Below are positions 1-11,190 of a DNA stretch of 64,000 nucleotides, piece after piece (within the stretch, counting starts at the first letter, position 1; every line of letters begins with the position of its first letter). The notes below the pieces were generated by a model. The model ran no database searches. It was not told the origin of the DNA and saw nothing but the letters and a program-made list of their open reading frames with translations. The position numbers were made by a program, and so were the translations under genes. The DNA lies in contig OZ024828.1 in NCBI GenBank assembly GCA_964016985.1, positions 30,581,129 to 30,645,128 on the forward strand, in the 5' to 3' direction. The DNA comes from Anodontia alba (lineage: Eukaryota; Mollusca; Bivalvia; Lucinida; Lucinidae).

Positions 1-1317
1 ACTGATGCTGATACTGATGCTATTCTAGAATCTCTTCTGTCCTTCCGCTCCTTACTTTCCCTCTCTTTGTCTTTCTTATCCCTAGATGCCATATTGATAC
101 CTTCTATAGTTCACAAGAACTACTGTTCCCTTCGATCTCGTTGGCCTAGTGGGTGGGGTACTGTTTATCTACTTTAATGTTTATTTTATATGTGTATTTT
201 TTAAAAAAATATCCACTCGATTGTTATGTTACTGTGCAAAGTACATTTTCATTGACTTATTAAACCCATCGGTTAATCTATAATACCCTTCTGACTCCTA
301 TTTTTCGAAACCTCAATCTGTTGTGAAATTTTCTGTCATATTTGTTTACAACCACAACCGGAAGTCTTAAATCATCATAGAACAGGTGAAAATGTTTATT
401 TCATTCACCCTACCCATTATTTGTTATGGAACACAGTTGTAGGGCATTGCCAGTTTTGTATATCAAAAAAACATTCCGTTTTCTATGTTTTCTGTCAGAC
501 ATTATTATTTAAAGTTAAAATTGTATCTTTACCTGTGCTGGCCAGTAATTTTATACGTCTTTGGAGAAAACAATCAAGAATTACGGCCACGGTTGTTCGC
601 TCTTTCGAGCGATACCGGCGATAGCGTACCTGCGTTGTCTTGGTAACGAAAGTCTCGCACGGCTCTCGCGACCGTAGAACTCTTAACACAGGGACGCACG
701 AGATATTGCGGGATTTCGTTTAGTTGCGAATCTTGTAATTTTATACGTCTTTGTTCTCGATCAGAACCGAAACAGTCAAAGTAAGAGATTTCTTTTTTCT
801 TCAGGATATGTATAATCTGGAATTTCTATGGAATGTCTGTAGATTTGTTGAATAATGTTACCTTTTTTTTACTGTAAAATAAAAAAATAACATTATTTAT
901 TTTTTAAAACCAATGATTAAAGTTCAACTTGGTGTATTTGTCCATAGGCAGTTTCAACAAAGGTCTTGTAAATGTATTGATAAAAGTTTGATTAAGTAAC
1001 GTGAAAGACGTTGCAAACAGAGATTGTCAGAAAAGTATACTGATTTTGAAATATTTGCCTTTTTAATAAACGTCAAAAAGATTGAAACGTCAAATAAGTC
1101 TGTGAAGTCCTTACTTGAATTGCTTCGTCTAAGACGAATCTAATCTGACTGATCCAGAGATACTCGTTAGTGTCTTCGGCGTACAACATACCCGAACTCG
1201 TCCAAAAATCAGCGCTCTGTCCGTTCGAACCCATGGACACCATGACTACTTCGTAAACAATCTTAATCTAGACGACAAAAAAAATGAGCCGAAATGTGAG
1301 GAAACGTACCTTCTGAC
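1..1317. other. Non-coding stretch, no gene seen
   Basis: No convincing exon or known repeat is visible. An 18 bp direct repeat (TAATTTTATACGTCTTTG) occurs near 546 and near 737, about 190 bp apart, which suggests a small old duplication. The short open frames here have no recognisable protein character. Confidence 0.5.
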
Positions 1318-1339
1318 ATGTGCGCCGAACGAAAACTAA

Positions 1340-1369
1340 AATCAGACTGCGCACCCGCGCAGTCTGATT
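1340..1369. repeat. Short hairpin, GCGCAGTCTGATT type (family E)
   Basis: Perfect 13 bp arms (AATCAGACTGCGC and its complement) surround a 4 bp loop. The flanks GAACGAAAACT and GAGTCTTCGTTG are the usual surroundings of this dispersed hairpin; relatives are near 13.8, 24.7, 29.9, 34.25, 38.55 and 56.9 kb. Confidence 0.7.
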
Positions 1370-1840
1370 AGAGTCTTCGTTGTCAATGAAAAAAAAACTT
1401 TGCATCCTTGGCTATCCAAAAAGCGCTTTTGTACAGATTTCTTGAATGCGTAGGCTGATCTGAATCTTCGCTGGGCGCACAAGGTCGAAGGTACGTTTTC
1501 TGTCGTTAAGACTCATACAGTTAGTTCTACATGTAGAATGTTCACGGACGGCTAAAATTTATAAAGCACCGGGTTTGGTTTCCTTCGAATATTGTTCCTT
1601 ATTAATACATATTTCAAATATATTTGACTGTTTCTGAAATTTTGCGCTCTTCAACCCATTTTAGTCTGGAGACTCACAAAATTGTAACTGGCAGACCTAG
1701 ATCAGACGCAAAAGAAAGCGGTGTGTGAACAGGGTCTCCACTGTTCGCTATAAGTTTACATGTAGCATTTTATCTATAGGAATATCTAACTCACATAGCC
1801 TGACATACCTAAAATTGAAATTCGACTCTTCTAATATATA

Positions 1841-1886
1841 TGGGGGTGGGAGAGGGGGGGGGGAGATGGGGGTGGGGGAATGGGGT
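1841..1886 (+). repeat. G-rich tract
   Basis: Runs of five or more G separated by one or two bases (GGGGGTGGGAGAGGGGGG then more). It could form a four-stranded G structure; no gene is adjacent. Similar tracts lie near 7.83 and 19.93 kb. Confidence 0.6.
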
Positions 1887-2222
1887 TATTCAGTCTAGAA
1901 TGGGTCAATAATGCCAGCATTCTTAGCTTGTAAAATCTAGACAATTGTGCTGTAAATTATTGCTTTGCACATAAAAGCAGAAAATCAGAGCATATACACA
2001 AATACAGAGATTAAATGTTGTATTAATGTTTTGCATATTTAATTAATGCTTTTTGGCGTCATTAAGTCTCATTAAATATTCAAAAGGCGGTACCTACAAA
2101 AGCAGTTTTAATGTCTTCAAACATTGATAGCATACTTGTTTTTTTATTTGACTTTGATCAAATTTGCATCAATGTGCATCGTTTGTCAGATCTTGCATCT
2201 CATATACATAGTTAACCAACAC

Positions 2223-2499
2223 CATTACGAAAACACGCCTGTTAAATTATATCGAAAATTTTACAACCAAAATAGGAAAATTTTCAGATAGAAAATCCTG
2301 ATATTTTTCATATTTCTTCTCAAAACATAGATTATGGGTATTTGTTAGAGCCGCCTCGGTGAGGCGGTTCTAACGAGTACCCACAATCTATGTTTTTAGC
2401 AAAATAAGAAAAATAATTTACACCCCTGTGAACCCCAGTTTTACTATATACAAAGTCGGATTTAAGGGGTCAAATTTATATAGGCGTGTTTTCGTAATG
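2223..2499 (+). mobile_element. Element A, copy 1 (non-autonomous, hairpin-centred)
   Basis: First of 17 loci. Family layout: ends CATTACGAAAACACGCC (left) and, inverted, CATCACGAAAACATGCC (right). The left half holds GAAAATTTTC, the centre is a hairpin of two ~33 bp arms (ACATAGATTGTGGGTACTCG, then TTAGAACCGCCTCG), and the right half holds a small stem AAACCCCA/TGGGGTTT with TATATAAAAG in its loop. No open frame, so it must depend on proteins made elsewhere. In this copy the left arm has drifted (TATTTGTTAGAGCC) and the right end reads GTAATG. Confidence 0.85.
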
Positions 2500-3098
2500 T
2501 GCGTTTCAGATTAGGGTAAATACCAAAACGATGGTAGATAGAGAGATGCGTGTTATACCGTACATGTATACTACCAGTGTACATGTATAATGCACAACCA
2601 TACAGGTTAGGCTGCCAAAAACGATTATTTGGCAATCGAAAACGATTAATCCGCGTTCGTCGATTGTCATATTGGCAGTCGAAAACCTCAAATCGAAAAC
2701 GCAGGATTCTTAAGAAACTGATCCGCGCTCATCGACCCCCCTGTCAGTTCGCGACTGCCGCCTATCCGGTGTGCGTACATGTAAAGTGGTTGTCATCCGA
2801 CCATCGTATGCATACAAAACCTCGAAATTGTCATTGTTCCTCACACATCACCATATATACCCTACATATTCAGGTAACTTGTTCTGTTGCCTGATACTTG
2901 TCAAACAGTGTAGAACCTGATCAGACACCACGAAATGCGACCTTTGATCAGAGTTTACAAGTTTTGCTCCGACAAAGCCATGCTTGTCCTAAACATTTGG
3001 ACCCCTTAACTTCTTACCATGCTTGCGTTAATATTTTAACAGACCTATTTTTCTTCATGTTCATGGGTCTTCAAATTGCTGAATGTGAATGAGTAGCT
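2500..3098. other. Non-coding stretch between repeats
   Basis: No gene seen. AT-poor patches with several CGATTA/TCGAAAACG words (2620-2700) look like decayed repeat. The open frames here lack coding character. Confidence 0.4.
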
Positions 3099-3150
3099 AA
3101 CAGTGCAAACCCTGATCAGACGCCGCATATATTGCTGCGTCTGATCTGAG
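3099..3150. repeat. Short hairpin, family D (CAGTG...GATCAGACGCCGC)
   Basis: Family D is a ~65 bp dispersed hairpin: CAAACAGTGTAGA, a stem such as CCTGATCAGACGCCGC, its complement, then TACACTGTTTG. Here the right tail has been replaced by the MITE that starts at 3155. Confidence 0.7.
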
Positions 3151-3154
3151 CTTA

Positions 3155-3261
3155 CCCAGTAAGCATTCTTTATAAATCTACAGCGGGCCGTTATTGGCCC
3201 GTCAGGGAAGCTGACGGGCCGATAACGGCCCGCTGTAGATTTATAAAGAATGCTAGCTGGG
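3155..3261. mobile_element. CCCAG-ended foldback MITE
   Basis: Near-perfect inverted repeat about 48 bp long on each side (CCCAGTAAGCATTCTTTATA ... GAATGCTAGCTGGG), with GGGCCGTTATTGGCCCGTC in the inner stem. It is flanked by TA on both sides, which fits a two-base target duplication. A half copy lies at 55229-55275. Confidence 0.75.
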
Positions 3262-3319
3262 TATATTGTTTGCTTACATATGCCCTGTTTACCCTAAATA
3301 TTGGGACATCTCCTTAACA

Positions 3320-3594
3320 CATTGCGAAAACAAGCTTATTCAAATATACTGAAAATTTTACCACTGAAAACGAAAATTTTCAGATAAAAATTCTGATTTT
3401 TTTCATATTTCTGCTCAAAACATAGATTGTGGGTACTTGTTAGAACCGCCTCGGCGAGGCGGTTCTAACAAGTACCCACAATCAATGTTTTTAACAAAAT
3501 CAGAAATATTATGTATACCCTTGTTAACCCTAGTTTTACTATATAATAGTAGGGTTTAAGGGGGTCAACATTATATAGGCATGTTTTCGTGATC
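3320..3594 (+). mobile_element. Element A, copy 2
   Basis: Left end drifted to CATTGCGAAAAC; central arms TTGTGGGTACTTGTTAGAACCGCCTCG are matched on both sides, including the CTTGTTAG/CTAACAAG pair, so the same base change appears in both arms. The right end reads GTGATC instead of GTGATG. Confidence 0.85.
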
Positions 3595-4104
3595 ATACTT
3601 TTCTTTATATTTGAACGCATGCATTTTACAACCTGTTCGTGTGTCTAAAATCTGCTGAATGAGATTCACACAGACTATTCTCTGCGGCGTCGGACCTAGT
3701 TCTTACTGTTTGCGCAAGCAGGTCAGTCCGAATTCTTAGGGTTATGCAAGTCGGACTCTTTCCTAATAGACAATACCTGATAGTCAGCGTCGATTTCGGT
3801 TGGACTGGAATCATCCACAGTGATATCACCTAGGTCGAAAACAACTCTTGTATTGGGTACAACTCCATCCTAAAATTACATGCAATCAATAAAGAAGACG
3901 ATTTTGAAGCAACATTAGAAGAGAGTTTTTTTTATCGTACATGCCGTACTTGACGTAATAGACGCGCATACCCATATAAGCGCTCAGTCAAGCAGTCTGC
4001 CCTAATGGTGGAAATTAAGTACATTTTTTTTTTCTTTTTTTTTTTTGTTTCAGATTTTTCAAACTTAACCCCGGTCCTGCTGAACCTGGATATGCCCTGT
4101 CCTT
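3595..4104. other. Non-coding stretch
   Basis: No gene or complete repeat seen; an A/T run lies near 4022-4050. Confidence 0.4.
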
Positions 4105-4173
4105 GCAAATAGTGTAGATCCAGATCAGCTGGCTTGTGCAGAACCCAACTGATCTGGATCTGTACTGTTTGTC
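4105..4173. repeat. Short hairpin, family D, GATCAGCTGGCTT stem
   Basis: Same ends as other family D copies (GCAAATAGTGTAGATC, TACTGTTTGTC) but a different inner stem, CCAGATCAGCTGGCTT, paired with AACTGATCTGG. A sister with the same stem is at 40757-40822. Confidence 0.75.
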
Positions 4174-4745
4174 ATCAAGTATGGAAATTTGTATCAACCG
4201 CCTGAAACACATGATATGATTGGCGGAAAATTAGAAGTGGGCGCGACATATTAATTTATTTAGCATACATGTAGCAAGGGTTAATAGGAGCTACCATTAC
4301 AAATTTTATTTCCAGTAATTTTGAAAAAAAAATAATAATTAAATAAAATGAACACTTAATGGCATCATTAGATCAAATACGGTAATTAGAAATTATTATC
4401 TGGTATCTGACCCCAGTATCTGCCTGAATGCGACATTCAAAACTCCATCTCATAACCAGTTTATCACATATTCAAATCCATTCTTTTACCGTGTTTATAA
4501 ACCAATAAAATATAGAATTTGCCGATAATCCAGCACTAATGCATACAACATCACTAACATTACGTCATATTGTTAGTATGTCACCATAACGTCACAAGCG
4601 GGCTGGTACATGTAACCTACATTGTATGTCCGTTCAAAATGCATTGCTTCCGGTTTTCAGCCTAGTTATCTGCACCCGCCGATATTGTAACGAAGGTATC
4701 GAGAAAAACAGTAATAAATATATGATGACATTATCGCATATAAAT

Positions 4746-4900
4746 CCCGGCAGGCACATGACGTAAATACAACGTCGCCTCAACGTCGATGCAACGTCAT
4801 GACATGTACGTAAATACAACGTCGCCTCAACATCGATGCAACGTCATGACGTTGCATCGACGTTGAGGCGACGTTCTATTTACGTCATGTGCCCGCTGGG
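4746..4900. mobile_element. CCCRGCRGGCACA foldback MITE
   Basis: Ends CCCGGCAGGCACATGACGTA and TACGTCATGTGCCCGCTGGG. The interior is made of ACGTCGCCTCAACGTCGATG units in direct and inverted order. This end type belongs to a hairpin class common in marine animals. AT on both sides could be the target duplication. One arm is partly duplicated. Confidence 0.75.
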
Positions 4901-5020
4901 ATCAGGCAGGTTATCCTGTCAGACACATGTATAGTAACGGCTACGTGATAATGTGTGTCTTTATCGATGTCCGCCTGACGTCACGAGTACTGATATCTTC
5001 TGTCCTTTCAAATCACATTC

Positions 5021-5330
5021 CATCACGAAAACATGCCTATATAATTTTGACCCCCTTAAACCCCATTTTTATACAGTAAAATTGGAGTTTACAGGGGTAT
5101 ACGTTATTTTACTTATTCCTGCTCAAAAACATAGATTCTGGGTACTCGTTAGAACCGCCTCGTCGAGGCGGTTCTAACGAGTGCCCATAGATGACGAGGC
5201 GGTTCTAACGAGTGCCCACAATCTATGTTTTGAGCAGAAATATGAAAAATATCAGAATTTTTTATCTGAAAATTTTAATTTTTTGGTGGTAAAATTTTCA
5301 GTATATTTGAATAGGCATGTTTTCGTAATG
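5021..5330 (-). mobile_element. Element A, copy 3, with an extra arm
   Basis: Inverted relative to copy 1. It is longer than its sisters because the right arm is present twice: GAGGCGGTTCTAACGAGTGCCCA occurs at about 5165-5188 and again at about 5197-5219, joined by TAGATGAC. This looks like a slippage or template-switch product at the hairpin tip. Confidence 0.8.
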
Positions 5331-5341
5331 CAGATTCCGTT

Positions 5342-5344
5342 TGT

Positions 5345-5391
<47 letters not shown>
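5342..5391 (+). repeat. (GT)n microsatellite
   Basis: About 25 GT units with one interruption, 11 bp beyond the end of element A copy 3. Confidence 0.95.
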
Positions 5392-5392
<1 letters not shown>

Positions 5393-6334
5393 CGCGGACA
5401 ACTTGTAGTGAACCATTTTATATAAAATAGTTTCATTTGTATGTACACCTTTACTCGGACCAAATAACACCCGGACGTGTCACTAACGGAACTGCCAAAA
5501 TATATTGTCTTGGCTTGCTTTTAGCGATATTTTACTGCACTATGGTCATTATGATTTTGGATAATAACTGAAGGTGCTATAATTTTTTTTTCCATAGGTT
5601 TGGTTGAAAAATGTTGTCACAATTAATAAAATTGGAGTTATACGATCATTTTGGGTGGATTTCTGATGATTTTCTGCTAAAAGAGCCAAAAATTAGCTAA
5701 AATGGGTTACTAAGTTTTTTGTTGATGTTTACAAAAACTGTTTGATTTTCCGTAAATATAATGCTGCAGTCTTAACGGTAATATATTGAACTATTGCTTT
5801 TTGAAAACCAATATCGGATATTTGGAGAAATAATTGAAATATGAACATTTAAACTTCATCATACAAAATTATGAAAACTCAGCCACGACAACATATTTCC
5901 AATAAATACAATACCTGTGCCGTAGTTACTAGTCTAGTGTATATTGGGTCCAAGACCTGTACCACAAAGTAGAAATATTGATCACAAAACTATTATTTTG
6001 TTGCCGTGTTTGTCCTAGGTATCAGGAAGTCAGTGAAGAGTAAATAGTGTAGCCTCAGTTCAGACGCCTCAGAACGCAATGTGTGATAAGAAGGTTTCAC
6101 TGTTTTCCACTCATGTAGCAGTTTTATAGACACAACAATCGGCAGAAAATTGACTTTTTTTCAGTTTGTAGGACAAATGTGGTTCATGTACTGCCAACCC
6201 TCTTTATACCGATACTCGATACAACGACAGAATTCGTTAAAATGATAATTTGACTAGCATGGAACCTTCGCTCAAGAGGTGACAATTAAGCAACAATACT
6301 AGTATTATAATAAAACTGCATTTAATACTTCAAG
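5392..6334. other. Non-coding stretch
   Basis: No gene seen. AT-rich sequence without a repeat family I could identify. Confidence 0.4.
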
Positions 6335-6409
6335 AAACATATGTTTTGGATATTTGTTAGAATCGCCTCACTGAGGCGATTCTAACAAACATCCAACACA
6401 TATGTTTTG
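6335..6409. repeat. Shared hairpin core, TTAGAATCGCCTCA variant
   Basis: A near-perfect hairpin (arms ~36 bp, ACATATGTTTTGGATATTTG then TTAGAATCGCC) with the same plan as the centre of element A, but with neither element A ends nor pogo-like ends around it. The flanks are CAAGA and GAAAAAAATAAG, like the usual core borders. Confidence 0.75.
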
Positions 6410-6738
6410 TGAAAAAAATAAGAATAAAACCAGGCACCTCTCACATATCAGTTTGCTCATTAAGGAGTTTAACAATAGAAAATTCATTTTAATGGCACTA
6501 ACGAGATGATGTTGTAATGCGGGCATGTAAGCAGTTACGATGTTCGAATTTTTAGGGTGAATATCGTAAAAATTGCCATCATGCAGGCTTCGTTGAGTAA
6601 AAGAAGTGTGTTTGAGCCGGTGCGACCGGTCACATTTCTTTCTTTTTATTCTAAGCGCTAAGGGAAAGGCAGCTACACACTATAGTACCAGTTTCAGGAA
6701 ATCTTATGTAAGACACCGGCTGGGGATCGATCACATAA

Positions 6739-6991
6739 GACCCGGCCCCGAGGTTATAAAACAATTTTCATGCACAACTCAGCTGAACATGAAATTTTCT
6801 CTGCTAATCAATATGAAAATGCCAACAATAGTTGGCATTTTCATATTTATTAGCAGAGAAATTTTCATGCTCAGCTATGTTCAGCATGAAAAAATTTGCA
6901 ATTGTTAGTAATTTGAGATTTATTAGCATGGCGAATTTCATGCTCTGCTGACTTGAGCATGAAAAAAGTTTTATAACCTCAGGGCCAGGTC
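6739..6991. mobile_element. GACCYGGCCCYGAGGTTATAAAAC foldback MITE
   Basis: Inverted ends of about 24 bp beginning GACCCGGCCCCGAGGTTATA, matching the complement of the far end with two changes. The inside is a nested palindrome around GCCAACAATAGTTGGC, with repeated TTCATGCTCAGC words. No open frame of interest. Confidence 0.8.
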
Positions 6992-7026
6992 TAATAGTGC
7001 AAGCTCCATGAAATGAACCGATCGGT

Positions 7027-7052
7027 AAAAAAAAAAAAAAAAAAAAAAAAAC
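7027..7052 (+). repeat. Poly-A tract
   Basis: Uninterrupted A run followed by GA-rich sequence; it might be the tail of an old retroposon, but no body is recognised. Confidence 0.7.
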
Positions 7053-7170
7053 AGAAAAAAAGATAATGAGAGAGAGCGAGAAGAGATAGCGAGATAGTGA
7101 AAGAAGAGAAAGTAGGTAGCGAAAGACCAGACAGAGTAGGTATGTGTAAGAGGCAGGTATGCATGCAGGC

Positions 7171-7171
<1 letters not shown>

Positions 7172-7241
<70 letters not shown>

Positions 7242-7306
7242 GTAGGTAGGTAGGTAGGTAGGTAGGTAGGTAGGTAGGTAGGTAGGTAGGTAGGTAGGTA
7301 GGTAGG

Positions 7307-7357
<51 letters not shown>

Positions 7358-7411
7358 GTAGGTAGGTAGGTAGGTAGGTAGGTAGGTAGGTAGATAGATA
7401 GATAGATAGAT
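7172..7411 (+). repeat. (GATA)n/(GGTA)n tetranucleotide array
   Basis: Alternating blocks of GATA and GGTA units: GATA, GGTA, GATA, GGTA, GATA. It begins at the predicted donor of the candidate exon at 7414-7679 (reading on the - strand). The Tyr/Leu-rich frames across it are repeat artefacts. Confidence 0.95.
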
Positions 7412-7413
7412 AC

Positions 7414-7679
7414 CGTTTCAGAATATTCAGGTCCCTTCCATCTTGTAAAGGAATCCAAGTTTCCACCAAGGACCTTTGAACCTCTGCTTTTGCTTACAAC
7501 TTTACCGAATGCGAGGACAGTTTCTGTTACTGATGGTAGCAGTTCAATACTGACTCCAGTCGAAGAGGCCGCGAATGTGGCCGTTAAAATCAACTCGCAT
7601 TTCTTTCCGATTCCAATGGTCTCCGGCTCTCTATCGCCACGTTCTAATGACAGTCTTGTCTGCGCGGGCGTGCCTGTTG
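7414..7679 (-). CDS. Candidate internal exon, repetitive extracellular protein
   Basis: This 266 bp open stretch begins after an acceptor-like AAGCTCATACAG and ends ACG|GTATCT, 88 codons in one frame. The peptide includes TRLSLERGDREPETIGIGKK, then ILTATFAASSTGVSIELLPS. It has even amino-acid use and reads like one repeat of the large secreted beta-rich proteins of molluscs, though I cannot name the family. No partner exon was found in the window. The donor runs straight into a GATA-type microsatellite. It could be a real exon of a gene mostly outside the window, or a relic. Confidence 0.4.
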
Positions 7680-7682
7680 CTG

Positions 7683-8139
7683 TATGAGCTTAATGAAAAC
7701 ACAAACAAGTATTATAAATAGAAATACAATCAAACTTGTCTTAAAGGCCACCTTTATTAAGGTATCACCTCTGTAGAGTGGCCATATTTTTGGATATCTT
7801 AAATAAAAAATGGATTAATGGGGCGAGGGGGGGGGGTGGGGGGGGGGAGGTCACATGGCATATAATATCACAACATGTCAATATTGAATTTCAGGCCTGG
7901 TATCTTTAAGTGCAGTTTGGAAAAACAAAAACAATGTAATCCTTAAATCTGTATATTTACTACAAAGTTGACAAAAAAAAAAAGAAAAACATGCTCATTA
8001 CTTTATCTAAATACATGAATAACAGGAAAATGTCCTGCCCACCTTCTGTTTACATCAATCAGTTTAAACAGTTGTTGTTTTCCTTTATATTTATGTACAT
8101 GTACTCGTACATACGCAAATCGCAAGCACCCTAGAGTTG
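7683..8139. other. Non-coding stretch with G-rich tract
   Basis: No gene. A tract of G runs lies at about 7821-7850 (GCGAGGGGGGGGGTGGGG). Confidence 0.5.
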
Positions 8140-8589
8140 CAGCCAATGATTGATAAAAATTGGACATAAGTCACTTTTGACCCTTGTGACTGACGATCGG
8201 AAAAAATTTTTTTGAGTCGAATAATCGTTAAATTCTATGGTTAGAAACATACTTTTTTTTCACTTTTTGTTTTAATATGCAAGTTGTAAAAAAAGAATAA
8301 AACAAAATAATAAAATGCTAAGCTATCTATTTCGGTCATTTTAGATTTGTTGTGGCTACAAGTCAAGCAATTTGATAAAACAGCCTGAAACCAGACATTT
8401 ATTCAACCGAAAACAAGTGATATTTTTCGTATTTCTCCATGAAAACATCTGTTGTGGGTACTCATAAAAAGCGCGTCGGCTTTACAAGGCGTTTCTTATG
8501 AGTACCCACAACATACATTTATGTTTTCATGCAGAAATATGAACAATATTATCTGGATAACCGCTCTTATCGACCTGGGGCCAGATAAT

Positions 8590-8591
<2 letters not shown>
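8140..8591 (+). mobile_element. AATCGATTA-type hAT-like element carrying the shared hairpin core
   Basis: The left part (GTTGCAGCCAATGATTGATA, CTTTTGACCCTTGTGACTGA, TCGAATAATCG) matches the element at 41256-41700. In the middle, 8430-8545, is the core hairpin in a diverged form (GTTGTGGGTACTCATAAAAAGCG ... CTTATGAGTACCCACAAC), bordered by ATTTCTCCATGAAAACAT. The right end is lost in a poly-T run. The hAT assignment rests only on the end style. Confidence 0.55.

Positions 8592-8592
<1 letters not shown>

Positions 8593-8623
<31 letters not shown>
8593..8623 (+). repeat. Poly-T tract
   Basis: About 31 consecutive T. Confidence 0.95.
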
Positions 8624-9416
8624 CTAATAGATCTTGCTGTCACAGGTGTAATGAGGGTTGATCGTAAGGTTATTATTGTTCCGCGTATAGGTCGCGCTAT
8701 TCCTCACCATCATCCCCACCCACCCCGCAGTTGTACACGGAGGGCGGGGTCACTTGAAACAAACGATTCGAGCATAGTGTTGCACTATAAAGCAGATACA
8801 GTACGAGCCTACTCTGTTTGTGAGGTCTGTTAGAAGGACGCTTTTGCTTGTCACAACGCTATGAAACACCCTAATACAAATATTGTCTTATTATTTCGTT
8901 TTCCAAAAGCCCTAAAAGGTGCTGCAATTTCTTTATCATCCCTTTACAAATAATAAAAAAGAAAAAACGTCCAAAAATAGTGTTGACTGGAGGAGTTGTT
9001 AGCAAGGGCAGGCTTCGATTTCTCTGATAAAAATATAAAAACTTTAACATTTCATTAAAACACATACAACCGATACCAAAGAAAACAAAGCCTACCACGG
9101 GTCCAAACATGAAGAAAGTCGGCAAATTTGCCAAAATTCAAAATTAAAATTTTATGGATTATCTCCCTTATATGTGCTAAATCCCTTTTCAACATCGGTT
9201 TTTGGATGTAAAGTTGCCATTTATAATCCGAGTTTCAAACATTTTGCGGCACATTTTATCATTTTTGGTTTACGAAATTATGATAAGATAATATCTGAAT
9301 GAGGGTGTTCTGTGGCATAATGATTTCATCAAGAAATACTTCAACTTCACGCAGCTTATAAGATATACTAATGCACTTGCAAATACAACGCGACGTCTGA
9401 TTGGATGACGTCGAAA
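8624..9416. other. Non-coding stretch
   Basis: No gene. CGCGACGTCTGATTGGATGACGTC near 9390 is a small palindrome that leads into the tandem repeat. Confidence 0.4.
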
Positions 9417-9835
9417 ATTTGCGATTTATTGACGGAATCCTAACTTCGTGTTTCACTGGCTGACGTCTGGTTCTGTGTTGCTGGCAATAATCGCTGTTGG
9501 TGCAAAATAATGTAATTTTAAAGGGAAAACAAGCAAAAGTGCATTAGAATGGGAATAACTGTCTTCAAAATTCGGTGCAGTAAATCGTCAGTTTTATGTC
9601 GCAAATTCCGTTATGCGATTTACTGACGAAAACCCGACTTTATTTCATAATTTCGTTTTTCATTGGCTGACGTCTGGTTTTACGTTGCTGGCAAAAATCC
9701 CTGTTGGTGCAAAATAATGAATATTTTTAATGGAAAAAACAAGCAAAAGTGCATTAGAATGGGAATAACTGTTTTCAAACTTTGGTGAGGTGAATCGTAG
9801 GTTTTATTGTCGCAAATTCTGTTATACGACTCCGC
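9417..9835 (+). repeat. Two-copy tandem repeat, ~205 bp unit
   Basis: Two diverged copies, about 9417-9616 and 9617-9835. Both contain GGCTGACGTCTGGTT, GTTGGTGCAAAATAATG and CAAGCAAAAGTGCATTAGAA, and end near GTCGCAAATTC(C/T)GTTAT. Confidence 0.8.
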
Positions 9836-10346
9836 TGAGGCGTCACCGTGAAACAAAATTAGCGCCATCAAACTGAAAAATTTTGCTCCACAAGGACAAA
9901 GTTATCCTCTAATTAATTTTATTTCATGTTAAGAAATACATATACACTGTTTAAAAAATAGCAGTTCACGTTCCTTTACATTATAACAAGCTGGCTTAAG
10001 GTATTATTTGGACGCACTATCGAAATATCATTGGGGTAGCACCTGTACCTATGCGATATTTGAGTCATACCCATAGTGAAAATATAAAGGTAAATTTTTA
10101 ATAACTTAAAAAGTTAAGAGAAAAGTTCACCTTTATTTCGCCATGAAAAGTTTATTGCTGCTTACTGCATACATGTACGAGGAGCTGTCGTAATTATCCG
10201 GACTTTTTACTCTTTCTTAAAACCGTTAAATATTTTTCAAAAAAAAAAAAAAATTTATTCTTTTTTCAAAGTATCCACCCTAGGTCTATACACTTATGCT
10301 ATCTTTGTGGGAGCTTTTGTATTCCCTCTGCCAACCATGAAGCAGA
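9836..10346. other. Non-coding stretch
   Basis: No gene or repeat recognised, apart from an A run near 10239. Confidence 0.4.
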
Positions 10347-10361
10347 CCTACTGCTGAGCTA
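10347..10361 (-). other. tRNA A-box-like word, possible SINE head
   Basis: On the - strand TAGCTCAGCAGTAGG resembles the internal promoter A box of a tRNA and is preceded by CGGG, as in many tRNA-derived SINEs. No convincing B box or cloverleaf could be seen downstream, so this may be chance. Confidence 0.25.
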
Positions 10362-10382
10362 CCCGATTTACAGCTGAAATCA

Positions 10383-10590
10383 AATAAACGTCAAAAAGAT
10401 TGCCTTTGGAAACAAAGAACACACTACAGATTAGAAAATGGGAGTCTAGGTTTTATTGAGACTCTTCATAAGCAGTAATGAAGTTTGCAACACTGCTTAC
10501 GCCCTCTAGCGTATATTCGTACATTAGCAGAATTCCATTTTCAAATATACCACAATGGGTTCAATGATCCCAAAATAAAATGAAATATAG
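10383..10590 (+). repeat. Dispersed repeat G (CGTCAAAAAGATTGCC)
   Basis: Begins ACGTCAAAAAGATTGCCTTT. It includes the small stem GAGTCT..GGTTTTATTGAGACTC and CACTGCTTACGCCCTCTAGC. Three tandem relatives occupy intron 1 of the receptor-like gene at 27833-28509. Confidence 0.8.
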
Positions 10591-10909
10591 CCGCTCTGGT
10601 CTCGTATTTATTTCCAGCGGGCCTTGTTTTTAGTTCGGGAAACAAATTAAAGTCGCAGGGGCCGGGGAAGGGGGATGGGCAAGGTCTCGGCTGCCCTCCC
10701 TAAACTGTGAAACTCGGCTATAAAAGGTTAAACAGGATATGCAGGGTTGAGAAAAACTTTCTGCAACCTTTGAAAAATGTTGCAAAGCAACTTTTGAAAA
10801 CTGTTGCAAGGGTTTTCACCCTCAAAGGGCTGGAATCTTATTTCAGAACTCTGTTCCTCCGCTTAGGCTCTAGGACCTACCTTGTTTAAATGCCCGAAAC
10901 TTCGCGTAT

Positions 10910-11190
10910 CATCACGAAAACATACCTATGTAGTTGTGACCCCCTTAAACCCCATTTTTATATAGTAAAACTGGGGTTTACAGGGGTATACATTATTTTT
11001 CTTACTTCTGCTCAAAACATAGATTGTGAGTACTCGTTAGAACCGCCTCGGCGAGGCAGTTCTAACGAGTACCCACAATCTATGTTTTGAGCAGAAACAT
11101 AAAAATAATATCAGAATTTTTTATCTGAAATCTTCTACGTTTTTGGTGGTGAAATTTTCAATGTATTTGAATAGGCGTGTTTTCGTAATG
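10910..11190 (-). mobile_element. Element A, copy 4
   Basis: Full length, inverted relative to copy 1. Central arms match except GGCAGTT for GGCGGTT in the right arm and TGAGTACTC for TGGGTACTC in the left. Confidence 0.9.

Noticed and set aside
6804..7593. Long - strand frames rich in Tyr, Leu, Ser, Ile
   Set aside because: They are the translation of the GATA/GGTA microsatellite. Only the part at 7414-7593 beyond the repeat was kept, as part of a candidate exon.
10347..10361. A functional tRNA gene
   Set aside because: Only an A-box-like word is present; no cloverleaf, anticodon stem or B box could be built.
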